Positions 19,595 to 28,611 are shown, counted from the first letter of the stretch. The stretch: DNA of 64,000 nt from Polynucleobacter sp. 86C-FISCH (GCF_018882415.1 NZ_JACVOL010000001.1:1093531-1157530); one strand, 5' to 3'. The notes: generated by a model from the sequence alone, not told the origin. A program made the numbers and translations.

Positions 19595-20049
19595 AACAAC
19601 TCAATGATGCCAGCAATAGCAAGAAAGGGGCCAAATGGAAAAGCAGCCCGATGATTTTGCTTATTCCACACTAGCCAAATAACGCCACCAATCAGTCCAG
19701 TCAGAGATGCTGTGAGAAGAATGCCGGGTAATGGCTGCCAGCCAAGCCAGGCTCCCAAGGCTGCTAAGAGTTTTGCATCTCCCATGCCTATGCCATTCTG
19801 TTTCTTGAGTGCGCGATAGAGTGAATTTAATAACCAGAGACCTGAATAGCCAAGAATGGCGCCAATGATTGAATCTTGAAAAGAGGCAAAACCTTGGTTT
19901 GAAAGGCTATTGAATAATAGGCCCGTGAAGATGAGCGGCAGGGTGATGATGTCGGGCAGCCTGAAGGTGCGCAAATCAAAGTATGCCAAATACATTAAGA
20001 CCAATATTAGGAATATTTGAATCCACTCTGAAAAAACAAGATTGGCCAT
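19549..20049 (-). CDS. pilD: Prepilin peptidase, A24 domain only (PilD-like)
   Basis: A membrane aspartic protease that cleaves type IV prepilin leader peptides. At 166 aa it is far shorter than canonical PilD (about 280-290 aa): it keeps the A24 peptidase core with the first Asp region DLRTFRLPD (residues 25-33) and GMGDAKLL with Asp91, but lacks the N-terminal cytoplasmic domain with the zinc-binding CxxC pairs that N-methylates the new N-terminus. Several hydrophobic helices are evident. ATG 20049 overlaps the pilC stop by 1 nt. Symbol follows operon position. Confidence 0.86.
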   Translation of the reverse strand: MANLVFSEWIQIFLILVLMYLAYFDLRTFRLPDIITLPLIFTGLLFNSLSNQGFASFQDSIIGAILGYSGLWLLNSLYRALKKQNGIGMGDAKLLAALGAWLGWQPLPGILLTASLTGLIGGVIWLVWNKQNHRAAFPFGPFLAIAGIIELLWPQTIQTLLLSKLA

Positions 20050-21095
20050 TAAACAATTTGTCCTAGGTTAAAGATGGGGAGATACAAGATTATGACTAGG
20101 CTTCCAATGATGAGTCCAACAACAATAATCAATAAAGGCTCCAAACTATGACTGAGGGTATTTAGGCGATTGCTTAATTGGTTGCTCAATACAGTTGCGC
20201 GCCTCAGTAGCATATCAGCGAGCGCACCACTTTCCGAGGCAATTCTTAAGAGTTGCAGTGTCTCAAGGTCAAATAGTGAATGTCGAGGATCGGCTTTTAC
20301 TATTGCATCCCCAAGCGACCAGCCGCGGGTCAAGTGCTTAAATATTTCAGCGCTGAAATCATGGCTAAGCCAATGGTTTGATGATTGGGCGGTAACTCTG
20401 AGGGCATCAGGCAGTGGTAATCCAGATTTCAGCAGATGGCCTAATGTGCGACACCAATAAGTCAGTGTAGCTAGTCTGAGGAGCTGTCCAATTAAGGGTA
20501 TGCAGAAGCTGAGTCGATCGCATTGCTTTTGTAGTTTAGGAAGCTTGATCCATGCAAAACTAAAGAGACTGACTAGGCTGATTAGAGTTATCACCATCTC
20601 AATATAAAACGCCTCAAACCAGGCGGATAGATCAATCAATGCCTTCGTTGGGGCTGGCAGCTCTGCTTGAAAATGAGCAAATACATCCTTAAAGACCGGC
20701 ACAACCCAAATCATCATCACAATTACCAGTAGGCAGGAGCTTGTCAGGGTGATCATGGGATAGCTCATCGCCTGTTGAATTTTTCGTCGCAATTCTATTT
20801 GAGCCTCAAGTTGTGCGCAGATTGTTTTAAGAGCTAGATTAAAGTCGCCTGTACGTTCACTAACCCGAATCAAATTAATAAACTCCATAGAAAATAGATT
20901 TTGTTGGCTGCGTAGGCATTGAGAAAAGCTCTCTCCCTTTTTTAGTTGCGCATAGATGCCACTAATCCAGGGTAACCAGGACTTGGGTGCGGTGGAGTAT
21001 ATGAGTGCAATTGCATTGAGAAGTGGTAAGCCGGACTCGAGGAGTGTTAGGAGTTGGTCGGCAAAATGCAATTGATCTTGCTTGCTCAGTGCCAT
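20049..21095 (-). CDS. pilC: PilC/GspF-family inner-membrane platform protein
   Basis: PilC is the inner-membrane platform on which the pilus ATPase acts. The 348-aa product holds two T2SSF domains (about residues 5-125 and 205-330) with three strong membrane segments. FADQLLTLLESGLPLLNAI opens the first domain at once, so the 50-60 residue N-terminal extension of standard PilC (about 400 aa) is missing. It overlaps pilB by 10 nt and pilD by 1 nt, indicating coupled translation. Confidence 0.87.
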   Translation of the reverse strand: MALSKQDQLHFADQLLTLLESGLPLLNAIALIYSTAPKSWLPWISGIYAQLKKGESFSQCLRSQQNLFSMEFINLIRVSERTGDFNLALKTICAQLEAQIELRRKIQQAMSYPMITLTSSCLLVIVMMIWVVPVFKDVFAHFQAELPAPTKALIDLSAWFEAFYIEMVITLISLVSLFSFAWIKLPKLQKQCDRLSFCIPLIGQLLRLATLTYWCRTLGHLLKSGLPLPDALRVTAQSSNHWLSHDFSAEIFKHLTRGWSLGDAIVKADPRHSLFDLETLQLLRIASESGALADMLLRRATVLSNQLSNRLNTLSHSLEPLLIIVVGLIIGSLVIILYLPIFNLGQIV

Positions 21096-22165
21096 GCACC
21101 TACTTCTGATTCTAGGTCCGCTTGGGTAATTAATCCGGCTTGTACATGAGCTAATCCAGCTGCTCGCATAGTAGTAAATGAATGGGATGGATCAAAGAGT
21201 TTGGATTGACTAAGTACTTCATGAACCCCAATACGTCCAAAGTAGCCGCTATCACCGCAGCTTAAGCATTGAGCTTTTTCGTTCGAATGATGATTGAGGC
21301 ATTGATGGCAAGTCATTCTGACTAAGCGCTGTGAACTGACAATCAATAGACAAGACTCCAGAGACTCTTGATCAATTCCCAGATGCTGAAGTCTTGGTAC
21401 AGCCCCGCGTGCATTACGGGTATGTAGGGTACTCAGAATGAGGTGTCCTGTTTGTGCTGCCTGAATCGCTAAGTTCGCTGTGGCAGCATCGCGTATTTCA
21501 CCAATCATGATGACATCAGGATCTTGTCTTAGTAGGGCGCGGATGATGGTTGGAAAGTCTAGCCCTGCCCGTGGATGATAGGCAACTTGATTAACTCCTG
21601 CCAGACGAATTTCAATCGGATCCTCTACGGAGCAAAGATTACGATGAGATTGGTTGAGATACCTTAGACAGCTATATAGAGTGCGAGTCTTGCCGCTGCC
21701 AGTGGGTCCTGTCACGATGATTAATCCATTGGGCTGGGCAAGTGCATGCTGGACTTCGCACAATTGATCCGGAAGAAAGCCAATTTCCTCAAGATCAAGA
21801 TCTTCAGTACAGCTTGGCAGTATTCGAATGACGCCTTTTTCTCCATGAAGGGTTGGCAGAATTGAGACGCGACAATCTCTATCGGGCTTGGAGAAATTGT
21901 GCCCAATACAAAGACGCCCATCTTGTGGAAGTCGTTTCTCTGCAAGATCTAAGCGAGCCAGAACTTTGACGCGTGCAATCAGACGTTCATGTAATTCAAT
22001 GGGGTAGTGCGAGTGAACTCTTAATAAACCATCTACACGAAATCGAATGATGGTGGCTTGGGCTCCAGCCTCAATATGAATATCACTCGCTCTAGCATCT
22101 AGGGCATGAGCGGCAATTTCATACCAAGTGCGAATGATTAGTGAGTCATCTTGAGCAATGCTCAA
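21086..22165 (-). CDS. pilB: PilB/GspE-family assembly ATPase, short form
   Basis: A secretion/pilus ATPase of 359 aa with SDIHIEAG (N2 domain), Walker A GPTGSGKT, Asp box and Walker B DPDVIMIGEIRDAATA, the His box GHLILSTLHT, and a zinc tetracysteine motif (CHQC followed by CLSC). The N-terminal GspE-N/MshEN domain of full-length PilB (about 560 aa) is absent, so any c-di-GMP binding through that domain is lost. It overlaps the CNNM gene upstream by 4 nt and pilC by 10 nt. Confidence 0.87.
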   Translation of the reverse strand: MSIAQDDSLIIRTWYEIAAHALDARASDIHIEAGAQATIIRFRVDGLLRVHSHYPIELHERLIARVKVLARLDLAEKRLPQDGRLCIGHNFSKPDRDCRVSILPTLHGEKGVIRILPSCTEDLDLEEIGFLPDQLCEVQHALAQPNGLIIVTGPTGSGKTRTLYSCLRYLNQSHRNLCSVEDPIEIRLAGVNQVAYHPRAGLDFPTIIRALLRQDPDVIMIGEIRDAATANLAIQAAQTGHLILSTLHTRNARGAVPRLQHLGIDQESLESCLLIVSSQRLVRMTCHQCLNHHSNEKAQCLSCGDSGYFGRIGVHEVLSQSKLFDPSHSFTTMRAAGLAHVQAGLITQADLESEVGAWH

Positions 22166-23451
22166 TCTTGCTCTTGGTCTTGCAATGGGCGATAGAGTTT
22201 TACTGTTTTTACGCCATGTTCATCAAATTGAATAATTTCCATGACTATGCCTGCAATACGAATGCTGACATCGTGATCTGGAATTGCCTCTAGCTTTTCA
22301 AGAATGAGGCCATTTAATGTGCGCGGTCCATCCAAAGGAAGGTTGAGATTAAGTAGGCGATTAAGGTCTCTTAGTGAGGCGCCACCACTTGCTAGATAGG
22401 TCCCATCATCAAGCCAATGAGGATCGGTTGAAAGATTGGAGAAAGAGGTGGTGAACTCACCAATCAGCTCCTCAACAATATCCTCAAACGTGACTAGACC
22501 CAGCACTTCGCCATATTCATTTACAACCAAGCTTAAGCGCTGTTGATTGTCTTGGAAAAACTGCATTTGCTGCAAGACTGGTGTGCCGCTCGGAATAAAG
22601 TAGGGCTCATTTAGCAGGACTCTAAAATCCTCATGCTTTAAGTCTGTATCACCCAACAATGACAAGGCCTTTTTGACCGAGAGGATGCCCACAATTCGCT
22701 CAGAGTCTTGGTCACATACTGGCAATTTATTGTGATAGCAGGTTTCTAATTGTTGAACCACTTCATCAATGGGTCTTGATAGGTCTAAAACTTCAATCTT
22801 GGATCTAGGTGTCATCACATCATCAACGGTGATGTTTTCTAGATTAAACAAGTTGAGCAAAATATTGCGATGATGGTTGGAAACAAAGCGGTTTGATTCC
22901 AACACTAGACTGCGTAATTCTTCTTTGCTCATGGCTCTGCTATCAGAGGACGATTGCAGGCCAGAGACTTTCATCAGGCCCGACACAAAGCTATTAATAA
23001 ACCAGAGCAAAGGCTTCAGTAAAAATGTCAGCGGCAAAATAACCCAGCCAACATTGGATGCAATTTTTTCCGGAAATGCCGCCCCAATAACTTTGGGGGT
23101 AATTTCACTAAAAATAATAATCAGCAATGCAACCACTAAGGTTGCTATGGAGAGTACGAGACCACTGTCACCAAAAATATGCAGGGCAATACCTGTTACC
23201 AGGATAGGTAAAACGGTATTAATAAGATTGTTAGAGATCAGCAGAACGGATAGCAGTGAATCAATACGTTTTAGGAGTCTTTCAGCCAGCGCTGCTCCTG
23301 CATTACCGCTATTGGCCATTGCACGGAGACGATGACGATTGGAGGACAGCATGCTGGTCTCTGCCATCGAGAAGAAGCCAGAGAGTGCGAGTAAAAATAG
23401 GACTAGAGCAACTTGACCGTAAAACGGCCAATCGTCAAAAAAAGTGTCCAT
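22162..23451 (-). CDS. CNNM/CorC-HlyC family membrane protein
   Basis: A 429-aa protein with an N-terminal CNNM (DUF21) membrane domain of about four helices (residues 10-185; LALSGFFSMAETSMLSSNRH), a CBS pair (about 205-330, VDDVMTPRSKIEVLDL) and a C-terminal CorC/HlyC domain. Relatives take part in Mg2+ or divalent cation efflux or resistance; the older name hemolysin is misleading. ATG 23451 lies divergent from ogt. It heads the pilB-pilC-pilD-coaE-zapD run. Confidence 0.88.
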   Translation of the reverse strand: MDTFFDDWPFYGQVALVLFLLALSGFFSMAETSMLSSNRHRLRAMANSGNAGAALAERLLKRIDSLLSVLLISNNLINTVLPILVTGIALHIFGDSGLVLSIATLVVALLIIIFSEITPKVIGAAFPEKIASNVGWVILPLTFLLKPLLWFINSFVSGLMKVSGLQSSSDSRAMSKEELRSLVLESNRFVSNHHRNILLNLFNLENITVDDVMTPRSKIEVLDLSRPIDEVVQQLETCYHNKLPVCDQDSERIVGILSVKKALSLLGDTDLKHEDFRVLLNEPYFIPSGTPVLQQMQFFQDNQQRLSLVVNEYGEVLGLVTFEDIVEELIGEFTTSFSNLSTDPHWLDDGTYLASGGASLRDLNRLLNLNLPLDGPRTLNGLILEKLEAIPDHDVSIRIAGIVMEIIQFDEHGVKTVKLYRPLQDQEQD

Positions 23452-23568
23452 GTGGTCTGCCTAAAAAAGTAAGGATGAGTCAATATAGCAAAGTGATATG
23501 TAGCAAGCTATAGCCACAGTGTAAAGAGTGGTCAGCCAACCTGTTTAATTATGTGAGAATGAATCCCT

Positions 23569-24081
23569 ATGACAGCCTCTCCAACGCCATTCACCACGAA
23601 TAGTCCAAGTTACTGTGTGATTGCAGCGCCTTTTGGTCGCCTGGGAATTTTGACGGAACTGGTGGAGGGAAGTTTAATGTTGTCAAAAATTGACTACTTA
23701 CCAGCAGAAGAGGTTTTGATAGCACCAAAAAATGCACTAGCAAAAGAGGTGGCACGCCAGTGCAAGGCGTACTTTAAAGACCCTACCTGGCAATTTGACT
23801 TGCCTACAAAACCTGTGGGTACTGAACATCAGAAAAAGGTATGGACCAGCATTCAAGATATACCGGCCGGCACAACAAAAACTTATGGTGAGGTAGCCAA
23901 GAAAATTAAGAGTGGTCCACGGGCAGTGGGCACCGCATGTGGTGCAAATCCTTACCCCTTAATTGCACCTTGCCATAGAGTAGTTTCTGCGCAAGGAATT
24001 GGGGGGTTTATGAAAGAGGATTCCCCAGGTTTGTATCGCCAAATTAAGCTCTGGCTTTTAAAGCACGAGGGTGCTTTGTAA
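23569..24081 (+). CDS. ogt: Methylated-DNA--protein-cysteine methyltransferase
   Basis: Suicide DNA repair protein that transfers alkyl groups from O6-alkylguanine to its own cysteine. The active-site PCHRVV is at about residues 138-143, preceded by the helix-turn-helix segment RAVGTACGANPYPL and the IPAGTTKTYGEVAKK motif. The 170-aa size matches single-domain Ogt rather than Ada. It ends 3 nt before the end of the convergent synthase gene, with a hairpin over its last codons. Confidence 0.93.
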   Translation: MTASPTPFTTNSPSYCVIAAPFGRLGILTELVEGSLMLSKIDYLPAEEVLIAPKNALAKEVARQCKAYFKDPTWQFDLPTKPVGTEHQKKVWTSIQDIPAGTTKTYGEVAKKIKSGPRAVGTACGANPYPLIAPCHRVVSAQGIGGFMKEDSPGLYRQIKLWLLKHEGAL

Positions 24082-24088
24082 GTTTTAT
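24060..24088 (+). terminator. Weak hairpin at the end of ogt
   Basis: A 7-bp stem (24060-24066 with 24071-24077) with a GAGG loop lies in the last codons of ogt and is followed a few bases later by a T-rich stretch. It may end ogt transcription. The T-run is broken, so support is modest. Confidence 0.35.
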
Positions 24089-25059
24089 TTAATTAAGGCT
24101 CTACTGTTGAGGTAGAAAAAAGCCTTCATTAGGACATCACTTTTAACGGCAATCTTGGTAAAGCCATAAAACTTCATCACAGCGCTTTTGGAAAGCTTGA
24201 CTTCATCCTTGCTATTAAATTCTGCGCGCTGAGCAATTTTTGTAAGCGTCATCACTGCTAACCCGAAAGCCAAAAAGCAAAAGCGCCTCATGCCTAGCTC
24301 TTCTTTAGGAATCAGCAGAATATATTGCAAAGACTCTTGTAGTTTTTGATAGGCAATCTTTAAAAGCTCCGCCTGACTCACATTCATTGGCTTCCATGAA
24401 ACTCCGCGCGCCTTATCCTCTGGCGAGTCTTTAAGGATGTTGGTCATTTGTAGTGCTTGACCAAATGCGATAGCAAGATTCTCATGCCCTACGAGCGCTC
24501 TTTCAAAAGCCCGGGAATGATTGCTGAATATGGTGGTAAGAAGCTCACCAACTACGCCAGCAACGACATAGCAATACTTTTCGAACTCTGCGAGGTCTTG
24601 AAGGCCCGCTTGATTCTGTTTGCTATGAAAGAAGGACATCCCTTCCGACATAATGGAAACGCAGCGACTAACTGCCTGCTGGTCATTGCTGGAGCAGGTG
24701 TGCAGTATTCGTAAAACTGTTGGTGTATTCGCAATCAAATCAATTTCATCTGGATTGCTGTAATTTTTTAATGCATCAAGACAGGGTTCAACAAAACTTT
24801 CAACTGGCGTCTTTTCAAGAACGGCATCTAAAAAAAGCGCCGAGAGTGACTGCTTGGTCTGGGCGCTTAATTCTGCTGCATCTTCAATAGTGTCAACAAT
24901 GCGGCAAAGCAAATAGGTGTTGCCAACCACTTTTTCGATGCTTGGTGGCAGGAGCGGTATGGTGAGGGCAAATGTACGCGATACAGAGCTTAGGATGGCT
25001 TTTTGGTAGGCCAGATCAGCAGAGGGGTTGGGTGTTGGGGTTTGCTTAGGCGCTCTCAC
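24085..25059 (-). CDS. Squalene/phytoene synthase family protein
   Basis: A 324-aa all-helical prenyl-condensing enzyme. Seen: SRTFALTIPLLP near the start, the first Asp-rich motif RIVDTIEDA (about residue 55) and the second QMTNILKDSPEDKARG (about residue 215). Family members join two farnesyl or geranylgeranyl diphosphates head to head into squalene or phytoene. No hopanoid (hpn, shc) or carotenoid (crt) gene is nearby, so the product is open. The start is GTG 25059 with a weak ribosome site. Confidence 0.85.
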   Translation of the reverse strand: MRAPKQTPTPNPSADLAYQKAILSSVSRTFALTIPLLPPSIEKVVGNTYLLCRIVDTIEDAAELSAQTKQSLSALFLDAVLEKTPVESFVEPCLDALKNYSNPDEIDLIANTPTVLRILHTCSSNDQQAVSRCVSIMSEGMSFFHSKQNQAGLQDLAEFEKYCYVVAGVVGELLTTIFSNHSRAFERALVGHENLAIAFGQALQMTNILKDSPEDKARGVSWKPMNVSQAELLKIAYQKLQESLQYILLIPKEELGMRRFCFLAFGLAVMTLTKIAQRAEFNSKDEVKLSKSAVMKFYGFTKIAVKSDVLMKAFFYLNSRALIK

Positions 25060-25141
25060 TCTTGAATTATGTCAGACCAGCGCCTTTCGTGGAGCACTCC
25101 AAATGGGCGCTTTTTGCTAACTGCTAAAAGTGACATGGACA

Positions 25142-25147
25142 TATAAT
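25142..25147 (+). promoter_or_regulatory. -10 element TATAAT before the SSS symporter
   Basis: A perfect TATAAT at 25142-25147 lies inside the upstream part of the symporter's open frame. If used, transcription starts near 25154 and the ATG at 25130 cannot be translated from it, which supports the GTG start at 25178. A clear -35 at 16-18 nt was not found. Confidence 0.45.
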
Positions 25148-25177
25148 TTCATCACATTTCAGAAGGAGCATGTAGGC

Positions 25178-26593
25178 GTGCTAATTTGGTTCGTCATTAT
25201 TTACTGGGTTGTCTCGGTAGGGATTGGTTTGTGGGCTGCCCTGCGAGTCAAAAATACTGCTGACTTTGCTGCGGCTGGTCATAGCCTTCCTCTGCCGATC
25301 GTTACTGCAACGGTATTTGCTACCTGGTTTGGATCTGAAACTGTTTTAGGAATTCCCGCTACTTTTCTCAAAGAGGGTTTAGGGGGTGTAGTTTCTGATC
25401 CATTTGGATCATCCCTTTGTTTGATTTTGGTCGGCCTCTTTTTTGCACGGCATCTCTATAACCGTCGCATGCTCACCATTGGTGATTTCTTTCGCGAAAA
25501 GTATGGGCGCACTGTAGAGGTTTTAGTAACTCTCTGTATCGTGGTTTCTTACTTGGGTTGGGTGGCTGCACAAATTAAAGCTTTGGGTCTCGTATTTAAT
25601 GTTGTGTCTGAGGGCAGTATTTCTCAGACAGGCGGCATGTTGATTGGTGCGGGTAGCGTGCTGATTTACACCTTGTTTGGAGGTATGTGGTCAGTTGCCA
25701 TTACCGACTTTATTCAAATGATCATCATTGTGATTGGCATGCTTTATATCGGCGGTGAAATGACCTCTCAGACTGGTGGCATTGGCGTAGTCATTGAACA
25801 TGCGGCCGCAGCTGGTCAATTTAGTAACTTCTGGCCGGATATGAATTTGGCATCCATCTTGGGTTTTGTCGCCGCTTTGTGCACCATGATGTTGGGCTCT
25901 ATTCCACAGCAAGACGTCTTCCAGCGGATTACCTCATCTAAGAATGTCAATATTGCTGTTCAAGCTGCTTTGCTGGGCGGCGTGTTGTATTTCATTTTTG
26001 CTTTTGTGCCAATGTACTTGGCTTACTCAGCAATCTTGATTAGTCCGGATTTGGTGAAGCAATATTTAAATACCGATCCACAAATGATTTTGCCGAAACT
26101 GATTCTGAATCATGCGCCATTAATTGCACAGGTAATGTTCTTTGGGGCGCTTTTATCGGCGATTAAGAGTTGTGCGAGTGCCACCTTATTGGCTCCATCA
26201 GTCACATTTGCCGAAAACATTGTGCGAGGCTTTTTTAAGCATTTGTCAGACCAGGATTTGCTAAAAGTCATGCGAATTACCGTGCTCTGTTTCGCGGTGG
26301 TGGTCACATTTTTTGCGATTAACTCAAACCTTTCAATCTTCAAAATGGTTGAGAACGCCTACAAGGTGACCTTGGTGGCTGCTTTTGTTCCCCTGGCGCT
26401 TGGTGTGTATTGGTCAAGAGCCAATTCTTTAGGTGGCTTGTTGGCGGTGGTTGGGGGTCTTACGGTCTGGATCAGCTGCGAAACTTTGGCGCCTGATGCC
26501 ATCATGCCCCCTCAATTGGCTGGCTTGGTGGCGAGTATTGCAGGCATGCTTTTAGGTAGCCTAGTGCCTAGAGATCAATTAAAGGTCATTTAA
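25178..26593 (+). CDS. Sodium:solute symporter family (SSS) transporter
   Basis: A polytopic inner-membrane protein (471 aa) with about 13 predicted helices. The SSS family uses Na+ gradients to import solutes such as proline, pantothenate, acetate or sugars. FATWFGSETVLGIPA, IGDFFREKYGR and the GGMWSVAITDFIQMIIIVIG region are typical. GTG 25178 with AAGGAG 9 nt upstream is favoured over ATG 25130, which has no ribosome site and sits upstream of a TATAAT. The substrate cannot be told from sequence. Confidence 0.87.
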   Translation: MLIWFVIIYWVVSVGIGLWAALRVKNTADFAAAGHSLPLPIVTATVFATWFGSETVLGIPATFLKEGLGGVVSDPFGSSLCLILVGLFFARHLYNRRMLTIGDFFREKYGRTVEVLVTLCIVVSYLGWVAAQIKALGLVFNVVSEGSISQTGGMLIGAGSVLIYTLFGGMWSVAITDFIQMIIIVIGMLYIGGEMTSQTGGIGVVIEHAAAAGQFSNFWPDMNLASILGFVAALCTMMLGSIPQQDVFQRITSSKNVNIAVQAALLGGVLYFIFAFVPMYLAYSAILISPDLVKQYLNTDPQMILPKLILNHAPLIAQVMFFGALLSAIKSCASATLLAPSVTFAENIVRGFFKHLSDQDLLKVMRITVLCFAVVVTFFAINSNLSIFKMVENAYKVTLVAAFVPLALGVYWSRANSLGGLLAVVGGLTVWISCETLAPDAIMPPQLAGLVASIAGMLLGSLVPRDQLKVI

Positions 26594-26597
26594 GTTA

Positions 26598-26624
26598 AAG
26601 GTTGCTTAAAAATTAGGCAACCTT
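26598..26624 (+). repeat. Hairpin after the SSS symporter
   Basis: An 8-bp perfect inverted repeat (26598-26605 with 26617-26624) with an AT-rich loop lies just past the symporter stop. No T-run follows, so it is at most a weak transcription end. Confidence 0.35.
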
Positions 26625-26693
26625 AATTGCTGCAGCGCAAAAACCCAATTAAAATAGACCCAATTCAAAATTTTTAGTTCTTATGGAGTTCCT

Positions 26694-27713
26694 ATGAAAA
26701 TCTGTGTGATCGGTGGGGGTGGCGCTATTGGCGGTTACCTGGCTGTCATGTTGGCGCGAGCAGGCAACGATGTCACTGTTGTTGCTCGTGGCGCAACTTT
26801 AGCGGCGATTAAAGAGCGTGGTCTTGCTCTGATTATGGATGACCAACCAGAGCCTTTGGTTGCCCAAGTAAAAGCTGTGGAAAAAATTCGTGATGCTGAA
26901 ACTCCAGATGTAGTCATTCTGGCAGTGAAGGCGCATCAAGTGGAGCCGATCATTGATGACTTAGCTGCGATCATGGGTCCAGAAACCATTTTGATTCCAA
27001 TGCAAAACGGAATTCCTTGGTGGTATTTCCAGAAGCTTGGTGGCGACTATCAAGATCACTCTGTGGAAACAGTGGATGCTGGTGGTGTTGCTAAGAATGC
27101 AATTAATCCAAACAACATTATTGGTTGCGTAGTGTATCCAGCAACCTTTACTCAAGCACCTGGCGTGATTCGTCACGTGGAAGGTAACCGCTTCCCATTG
27201 GGCGAGCTGGATGGCAAGACTACAGAGCGCATTCAGAAGATGTCCGAGATGATGGGCGCGGCTGGATTTAAGTCACCTATCTTGGACGACATTCGTTCAG
27301 AGATCTGGCTCAAGCTTTGGGGCAATATGACTTTCAACCCAATTAGCTCTCTAACTCACGGTACCTTGGAAGGTATCTGCCAATACCCATTGACCAAAGA
27401 GTTGGCGCGTAACATGATGGCCGAAGCTCAGACTATTGCTGAGAAGTTGGGCGTTACTTTCCGGGTTGATATTGAGCGTCGTATTGCGGGCGCTGAAAAA
27501 GTTGGTAAACACAAAACCTCTATGTTGCAAGACTTAGAAGCTGGTCGTAGCTTGGAGATTGATGCTTTGTTAGGTTCAGTGATTGAGCTTGGCAAGATCA
27601 CGCAAACTCCGACCCCTTGCTTGAATACCGTTTTTGCTTTGACGAAGTATCTGGATGAAAACGTCCAAGCTTCTAAGGGCAGCTTAGCCTTGCCTTCAGT
27701 ATCAGGCTACTAA
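26694..27713 (+). CDS. 2-dehydropantoate 2-reductase family protein
   Basis: A 339-aa NADPH-type reductase with the N-terminal Rossmann loop GGGGAIGGYLA, ILAVKAHQ, the conserved Lys/Asn region MQNGIPWWYF, and the C-terminal domain motif WLKLWGNMTFNPISSLT. Family members include PanE (ketopantoate to pantoate), but many paralogues act on other 2-oxo acids. The isolated position does not fix the role. A strong bidirectional terminator follows. Confidence 0.85.
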   Translation: MKICVIGGGGAIGGYLAVMLARAGNDVTVVARGATLAAIKERGLALIMDDQPEPLVAQVKAVEKIRDAETPDVVILAVKAHQVEPIIDDLAAIMGPETILIPMQNGIPWWYFQKLGGDYQDHSVETVDAGGVAKNAINPNNIIGCVVYPATFTQAPGVIRHVEGNRFPLGELDGKTTERIQKMSEMMGAAGFKSPILDDIRSEIWLKLWGNMTFNPISSLTHGTLEGICQYPLTKELARNMMAEAQTIAEKLGVTFRVDIERRIAGAEKVGKHKTSMLQDLEAGRSLEIDALLGSVIELGKITQTPTPCLNTVFALTKYLDENVQASKGSLALPSVSGY

Positions 27714-27734
27714 AAAGTAAAGTTACTGCAAATA

Positions 27735-27769
27735 AAAAACCCTTGCTACTCAACATAGCAAGGGTTTTT
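27735..27769. terminator. Bidirectional intrinsic terminator
   Basis: A 14-bp perfect stem (27735-27748 with 27756-27769), with A-run on the left and T-run on the right and a 7-nt loop, lies between two convergent genes, the ketopantoate reductase-like gene and the FAH-family gene. It can end transcription from both sides. Confidence 0.9.
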
Positions 27770-27787
27770 GCTTTTCTGGACTCTAAA

Positions 27788-28555
27788 TTACTCGAAGCGA
27801 TTATCGAGTTGTCCTACGCCATCAATGATGATGCTGACATTGCTTCCCGGCTTCATTGAGCCGACGCCTACGGAAGTACCACAAGCAATGATGTCTCCTG
27901 CTTCGAGTGGCACATCTTGCGAGATCAGGCTGACTAATTTTGCAGGCGAGAAAATCATATCTGCAATTGGGTAGTTTTGACGCTCTTGATCATTGAGGAT
28001 CGTCTTGATGCTTAGTTTGCTTGGATCAACATCGGTGGTGATGTAGGGGCCAAATACACCAAAGGTATTAAAGCTCTTTGCACGCGTCCACTGTGCATAA
28101 CCGGGATCGCGATTCAGAATTTCAATAGCTGTTACATCGTTAATGCAGGTGTAACCAAAAATTGCCTTTGCAGCCTCTGCTTCATCTACCTCATGGCAGC
28201 GCTTGCCGATCACAATGCCAAGTTCGCCCTCATAAACTACTTTTCCTGTGTAGGATTTGGGCGTGCGAATCACTTGGTTTGCTGCCAAGAAAGAGTTATT
28301 CCCTTTGAGAAAGTACAAAGGCTCAGCTGGTACCGCATGTTCAAGTTTGGTGACTAAGGCATGAAAGTTATCGACCATGGCCACCATTTTTGAAGGGGTG
28401 CATGGGATGTCGATGGTGACATCAGATAATTTGATGGTTTCACCGGTCGCCTTGGGTCCGTTGAATAAATTACCTTCGTACACGGCGATTTGGTCGCCCT
28501 GTACCTGTCCTAAACCACTTTTTCCTTGATGCTGAAATCTAAGCCACTGAGCCAT
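27788..28555 (-). CDS. Fumarylacetoacetate hydrolase (FAH) family protein
   Basis: A 255-aa enzyme of the FAH fold, whose members hydrolyse or decarboxylate acylpyruvates and related diketo acids. Metal-binding acidic residues are in VVYEGELGIVIGKR, and the FAH pattern continues with GYTCINDVTA, WTRAKSFNTFGVFGP and GDIIACGTSVGVG. It may act in aromatic or amino-acid catabolism; the substrate is unknown. It is divergent from the GrdB-like gene. Confidence 0.87.
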   Translation of the reverse strand: MAQWLRFQHQGKSGLGQVQGDQIAVYEGNLFNGPKATGETIKLSDVTIDIPCTPSKMVAMVDNFHALVTKLEHAVPAEPLYFLKGNNSFLAANQVIRTPKSYTGKVVYEGELGIVIGKRCHEVDEAEAAKAIFGYTCINDVTAIEILNRDPGYAQWTRAKSFNTFGVFGPYITTDVDPSKLSIKTILNDQERQNYPIADMIFSPAKLVSLISQDVPLEAGDIIACGTSVGVGSMKPGSNVSIIIDGVGQLDNRFE

Positions 28556-28611
28556 AATAAGTTCCTATGAAGTTAAATATTTGATATGCAATATCTTACA
28601 GGGATGAATTG

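Noticed and set aside
20049..22165. pilB and pilC as degraded pseudogenes
   Set aside because: All ATPase and membrane-domain motifs are intact and neighbouring genes overlap without frame breaks.
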